Shown: positions 1 to 8,701, counted from the stretch's first letter. The stretch is DNA of 64,000 nucleotides from an uncultured Oscillospiraceae bacterium (GCA_934462925.1 CAKSIT010000016.1:5880-69879); one strand, 5' to 3'. Translations and numbers: made by a program. Notes: generated by a model not told the origin, from the sequence alone.

Positions 1-120
1 CGCCCATGCGACTTTATGCGCCTGCCCGGGCTTAAGTTCGAGTTCGAGGGGACTATGAGCGAGCTTGCAGAGCGCTGCAGCCTTAACAGGGCGCTTGCGC
101 AGTCAGGCAGCTTAGCGTAA
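1..120 (+). CDS. 3' end of an unrecognised gene (partial)
   Basis: An open frame enters the window at base 1 and stops at TAA 118-120, giving a 39-residue C-terminal tail rich in Leu, Ala and Arg. The codon choice (GCG, CTT, GGC) is the same as in the following host genes, and a clear rho-independent terminator follows 50 bp later, so this is probably the true end of a gene on the plus strand. I do not recognise the family from so short a tail. Confidence 0.5.
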   Translation, partial: RPCDFMRLPGLKFEFEGTMSELAERCSLNRALAQSGSLA

Positions 121-170
121 TTCAGCGTAATTCAGCGCAGTTTTGCGCCCGTTCCATCTTAATACAACGC

Positions 171-200
171 GCCGTCCCGACTGTTTGCGGGGCGGCTTTT
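171..200 (+). terminator. Rho-independent terminator of the partial upstream gene
   Basis: An 8-bp stem GCCGTCCC/GGGGCGGC (one G-U pair) with a 10-nt loop is followed by TTTT. It separates the partial gene from the chemoreceptor. Bases 201-429 that follow are AT-rich and hold no gene I can support. Confidence 0.75.
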
Positions 201-429
201 GCTATTGGGCGCGGCGTTTTTTGAACGTTTTTGCAAAGCGCGGGTCAAAAATATTCATAAAACAGAAATAGCAGTCGTTATTGTTATTTGCCGCTACATT
301 TTATGTTAAGCGTAAATTCACAATTGCGGCGCTATTCATTGTGAATAAATTACAAAAAAATCACAAAAAACGCCAAATAATTTTATTGATTTGTACAACG
401 CTTTTTGTGGAAAATGTCGGAAATTACAC

Positions 430-458
430 TTGATTTGAATAACCATTTGTGATATAAT
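430..458 (+). promoter_or_regulatory. Sigma-A promoter of the chemoreceptor gene
   Basis: TTGATT (430-435) and TATAAT (453-458) are separated by exactly 17 bp. A leader of about 70 nt follows. It contains an imperfect GCGCGCAC/GCGCGTGC stem and then the AAGGAGG ribosome site before ATG 532. I looked for a c-di-GMP riboswitch, common before chemoreceptors, and did not see its motifs. Confidence 0.75.
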
Positions 459-531
459 ACTATTAAAGTAAGTCACGGCGCGCACACTTTTCAAAGCGCG
501 TGCGGTGGCAATTATTTCAAGGAGGTATTAT

Positions 532-2529
532 ATGAAATCCATAGGTGTAAAGATACTTATCTCGTGCATTTTAACTGTCGGGATATCGCTGTTCACGCTG
601 GGCGGGTTCGCGTGCATTATGTCGTACAACGCTTCGCACGGGCTTGCGGAGGAAACCCTTGCGTCCTCGGTGCAGATAGCTTCCGAGCGCGTTGAGTGGG
701 AGATGACCGCTTACGTAAACGTTGTAAAGCAGCTCGGGCTGTTCAAGCGTTTGTCAGACCCCTCTACGTCGCAGGAGGACAAGCAGCACATTCTCGACCA
801 GTCAAAGCAGCAGTTCGGATTTCAGGATATTATGATAGTAAACGAGGACGGCAGCTGCTCAGACGGCAACAATTACGCCGACAGAGAGTACTTCCAGAAC
901 GCCATGAAGGGCGAAACCACCATCACCGAGCCTACCGTATCAAGGCTCACGGGCGAGCTGCTGATGATATTCGCAGGCCCGCTGTGGGAAAACGGCGAGG
1001 CCAACACCACCGTTAAGGGCTGCGTTTTCGCCGTACCCGACCCCGAGTTCTTAAACGACATTATGCGCGGCATTAACATAAGCGAAAACTGCGACGCAAG
1101 AATTGTGGACGGCGATGGCGACACAATTGCGGACGTTGACAGCGACACCGTAAAGAACGGCGAGAACATCGAGGAGCTTGCCAAGACAGATTCGAGCTAT
1201 TCAGGGCTTGCCGCTGTACACGCAAAGATGAGAGCGGGCGAAACGGGCTTTGCAAGCTATAGGTATAACGGCGATACGGAGTACGCGACATACGCGCCCA
1301 TCGAGGGTACTAACGGCTGGTCGCTTATCGTATACGCGCCGAGCGGCGACTTTATGAGCGGCACATACCGCGCGGTAATTCTTACCATAGTGCTGCTTGT
1401 TATAGCGTGCTGCGTATCCACCGTAATTTCCGTAGGGCTTGGCAGGAAGATAGGCGTCGCTGTAAAGGTATGCACGGAGCGTATCGAAAAGCTCTCCGTA
1501 GGCGACCTTACAAGCCCCGTACCCGAGATATCCTACAAGGACGAAACGGGCAGACTGTGCGACGCTACCAAGGTTACCGTTACAACGCTCAACAATATCA
1601 TTACGGACGTAGGGCGTATACTTGAGGCTATGTCGGGCGGCAACTTTAACGTACATACCACGCAGAACGAGCAGTATTACGTTGGCGACTGCAGCCGGCT
1701 TCTCGCGTTCCTGCGCGATATAAACCACAAACTCAGCTCCACCATGGCGCAGATAGGCACGGCTTCCGACCAGGTTGCGGCGGGTTCTGAGCAGGTATCC
1801 GCAGGCGCGCAGGCGCTTTCGCAGGGCGCTACGGAGCAGGCTTCCTCTGTAGAGGAGCTTGCGGCTACGATAAGCGTAGTATCCGACATGATAAACAAGA
1901 ACGCCGCCAACGCGCAGCAGGTTACCGCGCAGACCAACGAGGCGGGCGGTCAGCTCACGCAGGCCACCAAGAAGATGGACGACCTTATCGGCGCTATGAA
2001 CGAGATAAGCACGTCCTCCGACGAAACGAAGAAGATAATCAAGACCATAGAGGATATCGCGTTCCAGACGAATATACTTGCGCTCAACGCCGCTATCGAG
2101 GCTGCGCGCGCGGGTGAAGCGGGCAAGGGCTTCGCGGTAGTTGCGGACGAGGTAAGAAACCTTGCCGCAAAGTCCGCCGAGGCTGCGCAGAACACCACGC
2201 AGATGATAGAGGGCACAGTAACCGCCATAGAACACGGCAACACGCTTGTAAACGAGGCCGCCGCGGAAATGAACCTTGTAATGACGAGCGCTTCCAAGGC
2301 ATCGCAGCTTACAAACGAGATTTCCGACTCCGCGCAGGAGGCTGCGGATTCCATCAAGCAGATTTCCGTTGGTATCGAGCAGATATCCAACGTTGTGCAG
2401 ACCAACTCCGCGACGGCAGAGGAATCTGCGGCGGCTTCCGAGGAGCTTTCCGCGCAGGCGGCAATGCTCAAGGGGCTTGTAAGCTCGTTTACGCTGAGAG
2501 ACAAAGATGTAGCGGGCATGAACGTTTGA
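532..2529 (+). CDS. Methyl-accepting chemotaxis protein with extracellular Cache-type sensor
   Basis: This is a membrane chemoreceptor that couples an extracellular ligand signal to the CheA kinase. The 665-residue product has an N-terminal membrane helix (about residues 8-30), a roughly 250-residue extracellular region of dCache type, a second helix (about 288-308), a HAMP domain, and a long cytoplasmic coiled coil. The conserved hairpin tip [20 protein letters not shown] sits near residue 507 and ends the identification. I place the start at ATG 532 rather than the in-frame start at 505 because AAGGAGG lies 5-6 nt upstream. The gene is monocistronic, with its own promoter and a strong terminator. 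The ligand cannot be predicted. The receptor implies motility, consistent with the flagellin gene near 54 kb. Confidence 0.93.
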   Translation: MKSIGVKILISCILTVGISLFTLGGFACIMSYNASHGLAEETLASSVQIASERVEWEMTAYVNVVKQLGLFKRLSDPSTSQEDKQHILDQSKQQFGFQDIMIVNEDGSCSDGNNYADREYFQNAMKGETTITEPTVSRLTGELLMIFAGPLWENGEANTTVKGCVFAVPDPEFLNDIMRGINISENCDARIVDGDGDTIADVDSDTVKNGENIEELAKTDSSYSGLAAVHAKMRAGETGFASYRYNGDTEYATYAPIEGTNGWSLIVYAPSGDFMSGTYRAVILTIVLLVIACCVSTVISVGLGRKIGVAVKVCTERIEKLSVGDLTSPVPEISYKDETGRLCDATKVTVTTLNNIITDVGRILEAMSGGNFNVHTTQNEQYYVGDCSRLLAFLRDINHKLSSTMAQIGTASDQVAAGSEQVSAGAQALSQGATEQASSVEELAATISVVSDMINKNAANAQQVTAQTNEAGGQLTQATKKMDDLIGAMNEISTSSDETKKIIKTIEDIAFQTNILALNAAIEAARAGEAGKGFAVVADEVRNLAAKSAEAAQNTTQMIEGTVTAIEHGNTLVNEAAAEMNLVMTSASKASQLTNEISDSAQEAADSIKQISVGIEQISNVVQTNSATAEESAAASEELSAQAAMLKGLVSSFTLRDKDVAGMNV

Positions 2530-2545
2530 TAACAAAGGCGCTTAA

Positions 2546-2574
2546 GTCCCGAGGGTTCGCCCTCGGGACTTTTT
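2546..2574 (+). terminator. Strong rho-independent terminator after the chemoreceptor
   Basis: A perfect 10-bp stem GTCCCGAGGG/CCCTCGGGAC with a TTCG tetraloop is followed by TTTTTG. Confidence 0.95.
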
Positions 2575-2633
2575 GTTTGTGGGAATGTTTGCGCTGCGGT
2601 TTTGAAAAATTGCTTCCATTATGTCAAAAAGGC

Positions 2634-2662
2634 TTGTAATTTGTTTAATTTTATGGTAGAAT
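2634..2662 (+). promoter_or_regulatory. Possible sigma-A promoter for plsC and the lipid kinase
   Basis: TTGTAA (2634-2639) and TAGAAT (2657-2662) are 17 bp apart. The -10 box lies inside the first of three perfect palindromes (2656-2684). A second candidate, TTACCA/TAAAAT (2743-2771), lies inside the third palindrome. Either could drive plsC. Confidence 0.4.
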
Positions 2663-2770
2663 AAACGCGGGGCGTTTATTCTACATCAAAATGCCTTGCG
2701 CATACGTTCCCCGTTGGGGAACTCCGCGCATCTCGGCAAATTTTACCATAACCATGCGGTTATGGTAAAA
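2656..2770. repeat. Three consecutive perfect stem-loops upstream of plsC
   Basis: Three uninterrupted inverted repeats lie head to tail: 13-bp arms at 2656-2668/2672-2684 (3-nt loop), 7-bp arms at 2706-2712/2716-2722 (3-nt loop), and 13-bp arms at 2741-2753/2758-2770 (4-nt loop). The first and third share the boundary motif ATGGTA. None is followed by a T-run, so they do not look like terminators. A regulatory leader, operators or a miniature repeat element are all possible. Confidence 0.7.
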
Positions 2771-2804
2771 TGAAAAAGGATATTTTTTATGATGGGGAGT
2801 GCGT

Positions 2805-3533
2805 ATGGAGGCAATTTTACAGCTGCTGGTATGGCTTGTGGGGATAGTGCCGATACTGCTGATATTTCTGTTTTTGTTTGTAAGCGGGCTGTTTATAAAC
2901 ACAAAAAAGCCCTACGAGCGCGACAGCAGGTTCTACCGCGCGCTGCTTGACGGTTCTACCACGATAATACTGTGGGTGCTTGGCGTGCGCTGCAAAGTAA
3001 TCGGCGCAGAGAAGCTGCCCGAGGGCAACTTTCTGTTCATAAGCAATCACCGCTCAAACTACGACCCCATCATACAATGGACGGTGTTCAAGCGCCGCAG
3101 GATATCGTTCATCTCCAAAGGCGAGAACTTTAAGATACCGATGTACGGCAGGCTTATTCACCGCTGCTGCTTTATGGCGATAGACCGCGAGAACCCGCGC
3201 AGGGCGATGGAAACGATAAACCGCGCCGCGCGGCTTCTCACCGAAACGGAGAACAGCGTGGGCGTTTACCCAGAGGGCAAGCGCAGCAAGGATTGTACGC
3301 TGCTGCCGTTCCATAACGGGGTGCTTAAGGCGGCGAAAAAGGCGGGCAGACCTGTAGTCGCGTCCACCATAGAGGGGACGGAGCATATTTTCGGCAACAT
3401 AAAGCGGCTTAAGAGGACCACAGTCACCATAAAGATACTTGAAACGATAGACGCGCAGCGCGTCAGAACGACAAGCACCGCAGACCTCGGCGAGTACTGC
3501 GCGGAGCTTATGAAAAGGGAACTCGGAGGATAA
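2805..3533 (+). CDS. plsC: 1-acyl-sn-glycerol-3-phosphate acyltransferase
   Basis: The enzyme transfers an acyl chain to the sn-2 position of lysophosphatidate at the membrane, making phosphatidic acid for phospholipid synthesis. The 242-residue protein starts with a hydrophobic anchor (about residues 5-30). It carries the catalytic NHRSNYDP box (HX4D), a substrate-binding KGENFKIPMYGRLI stretch and the YPEGKRS motif, in the family's usual order. ATG 2805 is chosen over GTG 2799 because GGGGAG ends 5 nt before it. The lipid kinase gene follows after 3 bp, so the two are co-transcribed and together interconvert phosphatidate and diacylglycerol pools. Confidence 0.9.
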   Translation: MEAILQLLVWLVGIVPILLIFLFLFVSGLFINTKKPYERDSRFYRALLDGSTTIILWVLGVRCKVIGAEKLPEGNFLFISNHRSNYDPIIQWTVFKRRRISFISKGENFKIPMYGRLIHRCCFMAIDRENPRRAMETINRAARLLTETENSVGVYPEGKRSKDCTLLPFHNGVLKAAKKAGRPVVASTIEGTEHIFGNIKRLKRTTVTIKILETIDAQRVRTTSTADLGEYCAELMKRELGG

Positions 3534-3536
3534 AAC

Positions 3537-4427
3537 ATGATACACGTACTGTATAACGCGCTTGCGGGCAACAAGACCTGCGAGGAGCAGGCGAGAAAGC
3601 TCACGGAGCTTTACAGAGGCGAGCAGCTCGACTTTGTAAGCATGGCTGAGGCGGACTACGCGGCGTTCTTTGCGGGGCTTGGCGCAGGAGATAAGGTGAT
3701 AATATGCGGCGGCGACGGCACGCTCAACCGTTTTGTAAACGACACGCGCGGCATAGACATAGCGTGCGACATACTTTACTACGCGGCGGGCAGCGGCAAC
3801 GACTTCCTGCACGACCTTGGCAAGGAAAAGGGCGAGCCGCCTATAAAGATAAACCAGTACATAAAAAACCTGCCATCGGTGACTGTAAATGGGCGCGAGT
3901 CGCTGTTTATAAACGCGATAGGCTTTGGCATTGACGGCTACTGCTGCGAGGTAGGCGACGAGCAGCGCAAAAAGGCGAACGGCAAGCCCGTAAATTACAC
4001 AAGCATAGCGATAAAGGGGCTGCTGGGCGCGTTCAAGCCGTCCGACGCCACGGTTATAATAGACGGCGTGGAAAAGCGCTACAAAAAGGTATGGATAGCG
4101 CCCACAATGCACGGCAGGTTCTACGGCGGCGGCATGAACGCCGCGCCCGCGCAGCGCCGCGACGACCCCGAGGGCAAGTTCTCGGTGGTTATATGGCACG
4201 GCTCAAACAAGCTCAAAACGCTCATGGTGTTCCCGTCCATCTTCAAGGGCGAACACGTAAAGCAGACTAAGTACATCGACATCACCCGCGCGGACGAGGT
4301 GACGATACGCTTCGACAAGCCCTGCGCGCTGCAGATAGACGGGGAAACCATTCTGGGCGTTACCGAGTACACCGCGAGGAGCAGCGCGAAAACAAGAGCG
4401 GAAAAAGAGGTTTTAGTTAATAGTTAA
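3537..4427 (+). CDS. Diacylglycerol/lipid kinase family protein
   Basis: A member of the DagK/YegS/BmrU lipid kinase family, which phosphorylates diacylglycerol or a related lipid with ATP. The 296-residue sequence shows the nucleotide-binding GGDGTLNRFVND motif, the GSGNDF motif and a C-terminal QIDGE motif, all diagnostic of the fold. The start at ATG 3537 follows GGAGG in the plsC 3' end. The last residues and the stop are contributed by a dispersed TTAATAG-type repeat, so the native C-terminus may have been altered by repeat insertion. The exact lipid substrate is inferred only from the family. Confidence 0.87.
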   Translation: MIHVLYNALAGNKTCEEQARKLTELYRGEQLDFVSMAEADYAAFFAGLGAGDKVIICGGDGTLNRFVNDTRGIDIACDILYYAAGSGNDFLHDLGKEKGEPPIKINQYIKNLPSVTVNGRESLFINAIGFGIDGYCCEVGDEQRKKANGKPVNYTSIAIKGLLGAFKPSDATVIIDGVEKRYKKVWIAPTMHGRFYGGGMNAAPAQRRDDPEGKFSVVIWHGSNKLKTLMVFPSIFKGEHVKQTKYIDITRADEVTIRFDKPCALQIDGETILGVTEYTARSSAKTRAEKEVLVNS

Positions 4428-4496
4428 TAATTAACAATGCGTAATTCGTAATGCGTAATGCGTAATTGTATGCGGCTAAATTCGCATTACGCATTG
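4411..4496. repeat. Dispersed TTAATAG and GCGTAAT palindromic repeats
   Basis: A TTAATAGTTAATAATTAAC unit is followed by tandem GCGTAATTC/GCGTAATGC heptamer-nonamer units (4436-4468) and their inverted counterpart ATTCGCATTACGCATTGC (about 4479-4496). It can fold into a hairpin. The same two families recur near 24.1, 26.5, 28.1 and 29.05 kb. Confidence 0.75.
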
Positions 4497-4551
4497 CTCG
4501 CTTTAAGCTAGAGCGAAAAAAAGGGCTTTTAGCTAATAGTGTTCGGACAAT

Positions 4552-4584
4552 AAAAACCGCCCTGTGGAATACGGGGCGGTTTTT
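4552..4584. terminator. Bidirectional terminator between the lipid kinase and yajC
   Basis: Stem ACCGCCC (4556-4562)/GGGCGGT (4574-4580), preceded by an A-run and followed by a T-run, so it can end transcripts from both sides of this convergent pair. Confidence 0.9.
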
Positions 4585-4622
4585 ATTTGTTTGAGGCTGG
4601 GGAGAAAGGTGCAGCCGCGCGC

Positions 4623-5018
4623 TTACTTGATTTCCTTGGGCTTATTATCCTTGTCCTTCTTAAGCTTCTTAGCCTCGGGAGCGAGCTCTGCGGGGGCTTC
4701 GTGAACGGTGTTGTTCTTTGCGATAGCGGACTTAAGCACGCGTATCTTCGTTCTGTCCGAGCCTGTTTCGATAAGGATAGTGTCCTCCTTGACGGAAACC
4801 ACGCGGCCGATTATACCGCCGTTTGTGATAACCTCGTCGGCTACCTGTATGTTGTTGAGCATATTCTGCATTTCCTTGCTGCGCTTCTTTTCGGGGCGAA
4901 TAACAAAGAAGTAGAATACCACCACCATAAGCACTATGGGAATGATAAGCGAGAGCATACTAGCCCCGCCTGCCGCCTGGTCTGCGGCTGCTGTAAGCGC
5001 CAAAAGCATTGTGTTCAT
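4623..5018 (-). CDS. yajC: Preprotein translocase subunit YajC
   Basis: YajC is a small single-span membrane protein associated with SecDF in the Sec translocon. The 131-residue protein has an N-terminal membrane helix (about residues 22-42), the characteristic FFVIRPEKKRSKEMQ cytoplasmic boundary and the ITNGGIIGRVVSV beta region. A Lys-rich tail of about 30 residues is longer than in minimal family members. GGAGG lies 8 nt upstream of the ATG and the gene has its own promoter (5079-5107). The partner secDF is encoded about 17 kb away at 21.6-24.0 kb, not adjacent as in many bacteria. Confidence 0.93.
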   Translation of the reverse strand: MNTMLLALTAAADQAAGGASMLSLIIPIVLMVVVFYFFVIRPEKKRSKEMQNMLNNIQVADEVITNGGIIGRVVSVKEDTILIETGSDRTKIRVLKSAIAKNNTVHEAPAELAPEAKKLKKDKDNKPKEIK

Positions 5019-5078
5019 CAGTTGTCCTCCGTTGTTCTTTTATCTTACCGCCCTGCGGCGGCTCACGTCAACTCTTTT

Positions 5079-5107
5079 ATTATACATTAAATTCCGCAAT
5101 AAATCAA
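5079..5107 (-). promoter_or_regulatory. Sigma-A promoter of yajC
   Basis: On the minus strand, TTGATT (5107-5102) and TATAAT (5084-5079) are 17 bp apart. A CCGCC/GGCGG hairpin (5048-5061) lies in the leader. Confidence 0.75.
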
Positions 5108-5160
5108 GGGGCAAAGCGGCTTTTTCACAAATAATTCATCTGCGGCGGCGTAATTCGGCG

Positions 5161-6357
5161 TTATTTTCCCGAATAAACCGCTATCCCGTTTTCCGCGAAC
5201 GCCCGCGTAAGCTCGTCGTGCGCCGCGCCCGCGCCTACGTACACCGCGTACTCCTGCCCCGAGAACTGCGCGCCCATTCTGCCCATAAAGCTCTTTGCGC
5301 CCGTGTACGCGCCGTCGCCCGCGTATGCTATCAGCAGCTCTACGCCGTGCAGGCGGGTCGAATCTCCCGCGGCCTCCGCCGTGGTGGAAAGCCTGCTGTC
5401 CGCAAAAAGCGAAGCGCTGTCCGTTTCCAGCATGATTTTCGCGCCGTTGTCGCGCGCCGCGCCGTCCGCCGCCGTTATAACGTCCCAGAGCGCGTTGAGC
5501 CGCGCCGTTTCGTCGCCTATCGGCTGCCCCGCAAGGTACTCCGAATAATCTGTCGGGTGGAACTCGGGGAATATCGTGTTGGCGAGGACTATCCTGCCAA
5601 AGCCCGCCTTTGAAAGCTCCGCGGTCATCTGCGCGATATAATCCACGGTATTTGCGTTGAACGGGTCGAGCCACTTTTTGCCGCCGTTTGCGGGGGCTGC
5701 GTCGTGCCATGCGCCCATGTCGCCCGTGATAAGGTAGTTGCCGCCGACGAAAATGCCGCTTGTGTGGTCCTTAAGCGTGTTTATGCGCGCCACGGGGGTC
5801 ATGCCCATGCCCTTTATCGTGTCGCATACCTGCTTTGCGGTAAGCTTGCCCTTAACGGCGTCGCTGTCCTTTACGCCCTCTATTTCGGTCTTGTACAGCA
5901 CGTAGCCCATATCGTCCTTCATGGTAACGCACACGGCGGTGTACCCGCTGCTTTTTGCGGAGGCTATCGTGCTTTTAAGGCTGTCGGTGTCGTAGTATTC
6001 AAGCACCGCCTCGTCAAGAAAGAGCGCGCCCGTTTCCTGCTGCGGCTCGGGTTCAGCCTGAGAGGTCTGCTGCGACTCCTGCTCCTGCGTATCCGCCGTT
6101 TCAGCGGTCTGCGCGCTTTCCTGCGTTACGGACTCGGGCGGCGTCCACGAGGAGGAGCTGTCGCTGCTCGTGTTGTCTTTCTTATTCTGAAAATACTCCA
6201 TAAGCGGCCTGCCTATGCCGAACCCCACAACGCACAGCACAGCGGCTGCAAGCACCGTAAGCACGGTTGCAAGCACCTTTTTGGCGGTGCTTTTCTTGCG
6301 GTTGTATAGGTTGTAGCGGCGGTGTTTTATCTTTATTCCCTGTTTTTTCTGTTTCAT
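5161..6357 (-). CDS. Membrane-anchored putative glycoside hydrolase (DUF4015-like)
   Basis: The 398-residue protein has a basic N-terminus, one membrane helix (about residues 25-48) and a Ser/Thr/Gln/Glu-rich linker (about 58-110). An extracellular domain with the alternating pattern of a TIM barrel follows, including strands such as AVCVTMKD, MTPVARINT and RIVLANTIFPEF. This matches the putative glycosyl hydrolase family of DUF4015 type; the activity is unproven. ATG 6357 is preceded by AAAGGGG at 6 nt. It is the last gene of the rpe-rnfD-rnfE-rnfA unit, 37 bp after rnfA. A cell-envelope role is inferred from the anchor and domain only. Confidence 0.65.
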   Translation of the reverse strand: MKQKKQGIKIKHRRYNLYNRKKSTAKKVLATVLTVLAAAVLCVVGFGIGRPLMEYFQNKKDNTSSDSSSSWTPPESVTQESAQTAETADTQEQESQQTSQAEPEPQQETGALFLDEAVLEYYDTDSLKSTIASAKSSGYTAVCVTMKDDMGYVLYKTEIEGVKDSDAVKGKLTAKQVCDTIKGMGMTPVARINTLKDHTSGIFVGGNYLITGDMGAWHDAAPANGGKKWLDPFNANTVDYIAQMTAELSKAGFGRIVLANTIFPEFHPTDYSEYLAGQPIGDETARLNALWDVITAADGAARDNGAKIMLETDSASLFADSRLSTTAEAAGDSTRLHGVELLIAYAGDGAYTGAKSFMGRMGAQFSGQEYAVYVGAGAAHDELTRAFAENGIAVYSGK

Positions 6358-6394
6358 GCTATGCCCCTTTCTCTGTTATGCCGCAAGGCTTGGG

Positions 6395-6988
6395 CTAAAA
6401 GTTAGACGTGTACCCCACGAGCGTGTAGAACGCCAGCGAGATTATGCCGATATATACAAGCATTATCGGGTAGCCCCTGAAAACGCGCGGTATCTTGTCC
6501 GAATCCAGCCGCTCGTGCGCGATGTTGAGCAGAAAGCACGCCAAAAAGAACCCCACGCCCGTGCCGAAGCCGTAGCCCATATAGCCCCAGATGTCGCTGC
6601 CGTAGCCCGAGTTTAAGAACAGCGCGCCTATAACGGTGCAGTTTACTATTGCAACGTGCGCGTATTTTTTCACCCGCGCAAAGGTTTTGGGGAACACCCT
6701 CCACAAAAACAGCAGCGCCAGAATATACAGCACGCTTATTATGCCCACATAAATCAGCGGCATGAATAAAAAACCGTATTGAAGCGGCAGCACGATTCTG
6801 TCGAAAAGGTAGGACAGGCAGCTCGCCGCGGTAGTCATTGCGGTTATGCCAAGGCTGAAGCCTATAACGTGGGCGTTTTTGCGCGAGGCGTAAATTACGA
6901 CGTTTGAGCCGAGCGCGCGGTCGAAAATGGCGTTCTGCACGAAAACAGAAAGCATTGCCGTAGAAATTATTTTTGCAAAAGCCGTCAT
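6395..6988 (-). CDS. rnfA: RnfA-like membrane subunit (degenerate redox site)
   Basis: The 197-residue protein has six predicted membrane helices with RnfA/NqrE spacing and clear similarity around VNCTVIGA, the second half-site of the family. In Rnf and Nqr, one Cys from each of two half-sites in RnfA and in RnfE binds a membrane [2Fe-2S] cluster. Here the first site (usually LGLCP) reads ALGSNV, so Cys is replaced by Asn 29, while Cys 117 remains. The gene overlaps rnfE by 4 bp (ATGA). No rnfB, rnfC or rnfG lies nearby. The family assignment is fairly sure, but electron transport is doubtful. Confidence 0.75.
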   Translation of the reverse strand: MTAFAKIISTAMLSVFVQNAIFDRALGSNVVIYASRKNAHVIGFSLGITAMTTAASCLSYLFDRIVLPLQYGFLFMPLIYVGIISVLYILALLFLWRVFPKTFARVKKYAHVAIVNCTVIGALFLNSGYGSDIWGYMGYGFGTGVGFFLACFLLNIAHERLDSDKIPRVFRGYPIMLVYIGIISLAFYTLVGYTSNF

Positions 6989-7605
6989 AAGCGCTTCGCC
7001 TCCTTACGCGCGCGGCTGCGCCTGTGCGAGATAGCGCGGCAGCCCGCCGCGAGGAATCCAACGAGAATAAACCCGAAGAACGGCGACTTTGCCGCAGGCA
7101 GGGGCGCGGCGAACACGTGGAAGCCGAACAGCGTGCCGAACGCCAGCAGTTCGCGTATAATGCCTACAGCGAACGCCGCTATGGCGTAGCCCGCTATGTA
7201 TATCAGTATATCCGCCGCCATAAGCCCGAACGGCCGCAGGTAAAAGCGGCTTTCGGTCTTTGCGAGGATAAGCGAGTTTACAACGAGTATTTCTATGTAT
7301 ATCATGACCTCCGAAGCGGTTTCGGGGAACAGCGCCCGCGCCGCCATTACGGTAGGTATAAACATCACCGCCGCTGCCGCCGCGTACATAAGTATGCGCA
7401 CGGTGTAGGCTATCTTACGCGGAATAAAGCGGCAGAACACTATCGTCGGGAAGCTTATCATAAGAAAGCTGAGCGACAGCAGCGCGGCGCGCTCCGCGGT
7501 GGTTGCTGCAACGATAACGGGCGCTGTCACAAGCCCGCTCATAAGCACGATGTTCTGGCGGAAAAGCCCGTCCAAATCAAGGCGCTGCGGCTTATTCTCC
7601 ATCAT
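6985..7605 (-). CDS. rnfE: RnfE-like membrane subunit (cluster cysteines lost)
   Basis: The 206-residue polytopic protein is related to RnfE/NqrD by hydropathy and by the half-site regions. The motif normally read as GLCP is here GLVTAP, and the second half-site VNC is VVNSLIL with Ser 111, so both cluster-binding cysteines are absent. The N-terminus QNIVLMSGLV fits the usual start of the first helix. AAGGAGG precedes ATG 7605 by 6-7 nt; the gene overlaps rnfD by 14 bp and rnfA by 4 bp, which points to translational coupling. A Lys/Arg-rich C-terminus faces the cytoplasm. The function is uncertain. Confidence 0.7.
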   Translation of the reverse strand: MMENKPQRLDLDGLFRQNIVLMSGLVTAPVIVAATTAERAALLSLSFLMISFPTIVFCRFIPRKIAYTVRILMYAAAAAVMFIPTVMAARALFPETASEVMIYIEILVVNSLILAKTESRFYLRPFGLMAADILIYIAGYAIAAFAVGIIRELLAFGTLFGFHVFAAPLPAAKSPFFGFILVGFLAAGCRAISHRRSRARKEAKRL

Positions 7606-8701
7606 CGTCGCCCTCCTTGCGCTCCCTGCGCCTGTGCTTTTTTATTTCGCCGTCTATGGGCGGGGTGTTAAAGCGGTATTTTTTCGGCAGGATTATCTCC
7701 TGCGTATCCGTAAGCTTTACCTTGCCGCGCTGCACCTGCGCTACGGACTTTTCGTAGGAATTAAGGTAGCTTTTGGACCAGTAGGAAACGTTCTCCACAA
7801 TCGTATCGAACGAGCAGGAAAGCGCGCTTACTATAAGCAGCGCGAATATGAAGCTGCCCTCCGTCTGCCCGAGATTCCTGAACATCATTGTCGTGTAGCC
7901 GAGCGCCACGCCGTACATTATCCTTGCTGCAAAGCGCTTTGGCAGCAGGTATGGCTCTGCCGCCATAAAGAACACACCGAACAGCAGGTAGCCCGAGGAC
8001 AGCTCATAGAACACCGACATAAGCCCCGAGTACTCCGCACGCGGGTAAAGAAACGCCAGCAGCGCGCACACACCAAGGCACGGCAGCGCCGCCGCAGGGC
8101 TGCTGCTGCCCCTTACAAGCAGGCATACGCCGCACACAAGTATTATTAGAATGCTCACCGCCCCTATAGCCCCGGGGACTGTCCCCAGCAGGATATCGAG
8201 CCATGAAGCCGAGGGTACGTTGCCGAGCCGCAGCGAGTACTCCACCGAGCGCGCCGCAGCGCCTGCGTATTCGCCGAAAATCGGTGCGCTTTCGCCGTAT
8301 TTCGGAAAGCTCAGCATTTCCTGCGGGTAGCAGATTATAAGCAGCGCCGCCGATATAGCGGGCGGGCTGAAAACTATGTTGTCGCTTGCGCCGAACACGT
8401 GCTTGCCGAGTACCGCGATAACTATTGCGGAAAACACGACAAGCCCGTAGGGGATACTGCTGGGCATCAGCATTGCCGCGCACAGCCCCCAGAAAGGCAC
8501 GGCGGCGTCCTTTACGTCGTAGCGGATTTTGCGTACAGCGCAGGCTATGCGGTCGGTAAGCATACACGCGCCAACGCTCAGCGCGCTTACGAAAAGCGTC
8601 CTTACGCCCATCATAAACACCGCGGGTATAAGCAGCGCCGCCATGAATATAAGCCGCTCCGTGTACGCCTTACGCGGCTCGCGCAGGGGTAGAGATATCA
8701 T
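7592..8701 (-). CDS. rnfD: RnfD-like membrane subunit without the covalent-FMN motif
   Basis: RnfD/NqrB proteins are multi-span membrane subunits that carry a riboflavin or FMN, the latter joined to the Thr of an SGAT motif. This 369-residue protein keeps the family landmarks LGTVPGAIGAVS (for LGNIPGSIGETS) and YLLFGVFFMAAEP (for LLLGAFFMATDP). The expected SGAT position reads PSASW and the NPFNPA motif reads NIVFSPPA. A charged C-terminal tail of about 70 residues is an addition. It starts inside the rpe stop (ATGA overlap) and heads the rnfD-E-A set. The family assignment is good, but the flavin chemistry looks lost. Confidence 0.72.
   Translation of the reverse strand: MISLPLREPRKAYTERLIFMAALLIPAVFMMGVRTLFVSALSVGACMLTDRIACAVRKIRYDVKDAAVPFWGLCAAMLMPSSIPYGLVVFSAIVIAVLGKHVFGASDNIVFSPPAISAALLIICYPQEMLSFPKYGESAPIFGEYAGAAARSVEYSLRLGNVPSASWLDILLGTVPGAIGAVSILIILVCGVCLLVRGSSSPAAALPCLGVCALLAFLYPRAEYSGLMSVFYELSSGYLLFGVFFMAAEPYLLPKRFAARIMYGVALGYTTMMFRNLGQTEGSFIFALLIVSALSCSFDTIVENVSYWSKSYLNSYEKSVAQVQRGKVKLTDTQEIILPKKYRFNTPPIDGEIKKHRRRERKEGDDDGE

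Noticed and set aside
430..531. c-di-GMP riboswitch before the chemoreceptor gene
   Set aside because: The leader is only about 70 nt and lacks the conserved GEMM loop motifs; only a modest hairpin is present.
1201..2535. 444-codon open frame antisense to the chemoreceptor
   Set aside because: It mirrors the GC-rich codon pattern of the real gene, has no ribosome site and no family resemblance. The same holds for long antisense frames at 3054-4199, 14724-15989 and 17283-19286.
4436..4496. Short tandem units as a CRISPR array
   Set aside because: Units are 7-9 bp without unique spacers, occur in both orientations and at several loci, and no cas gene is present.
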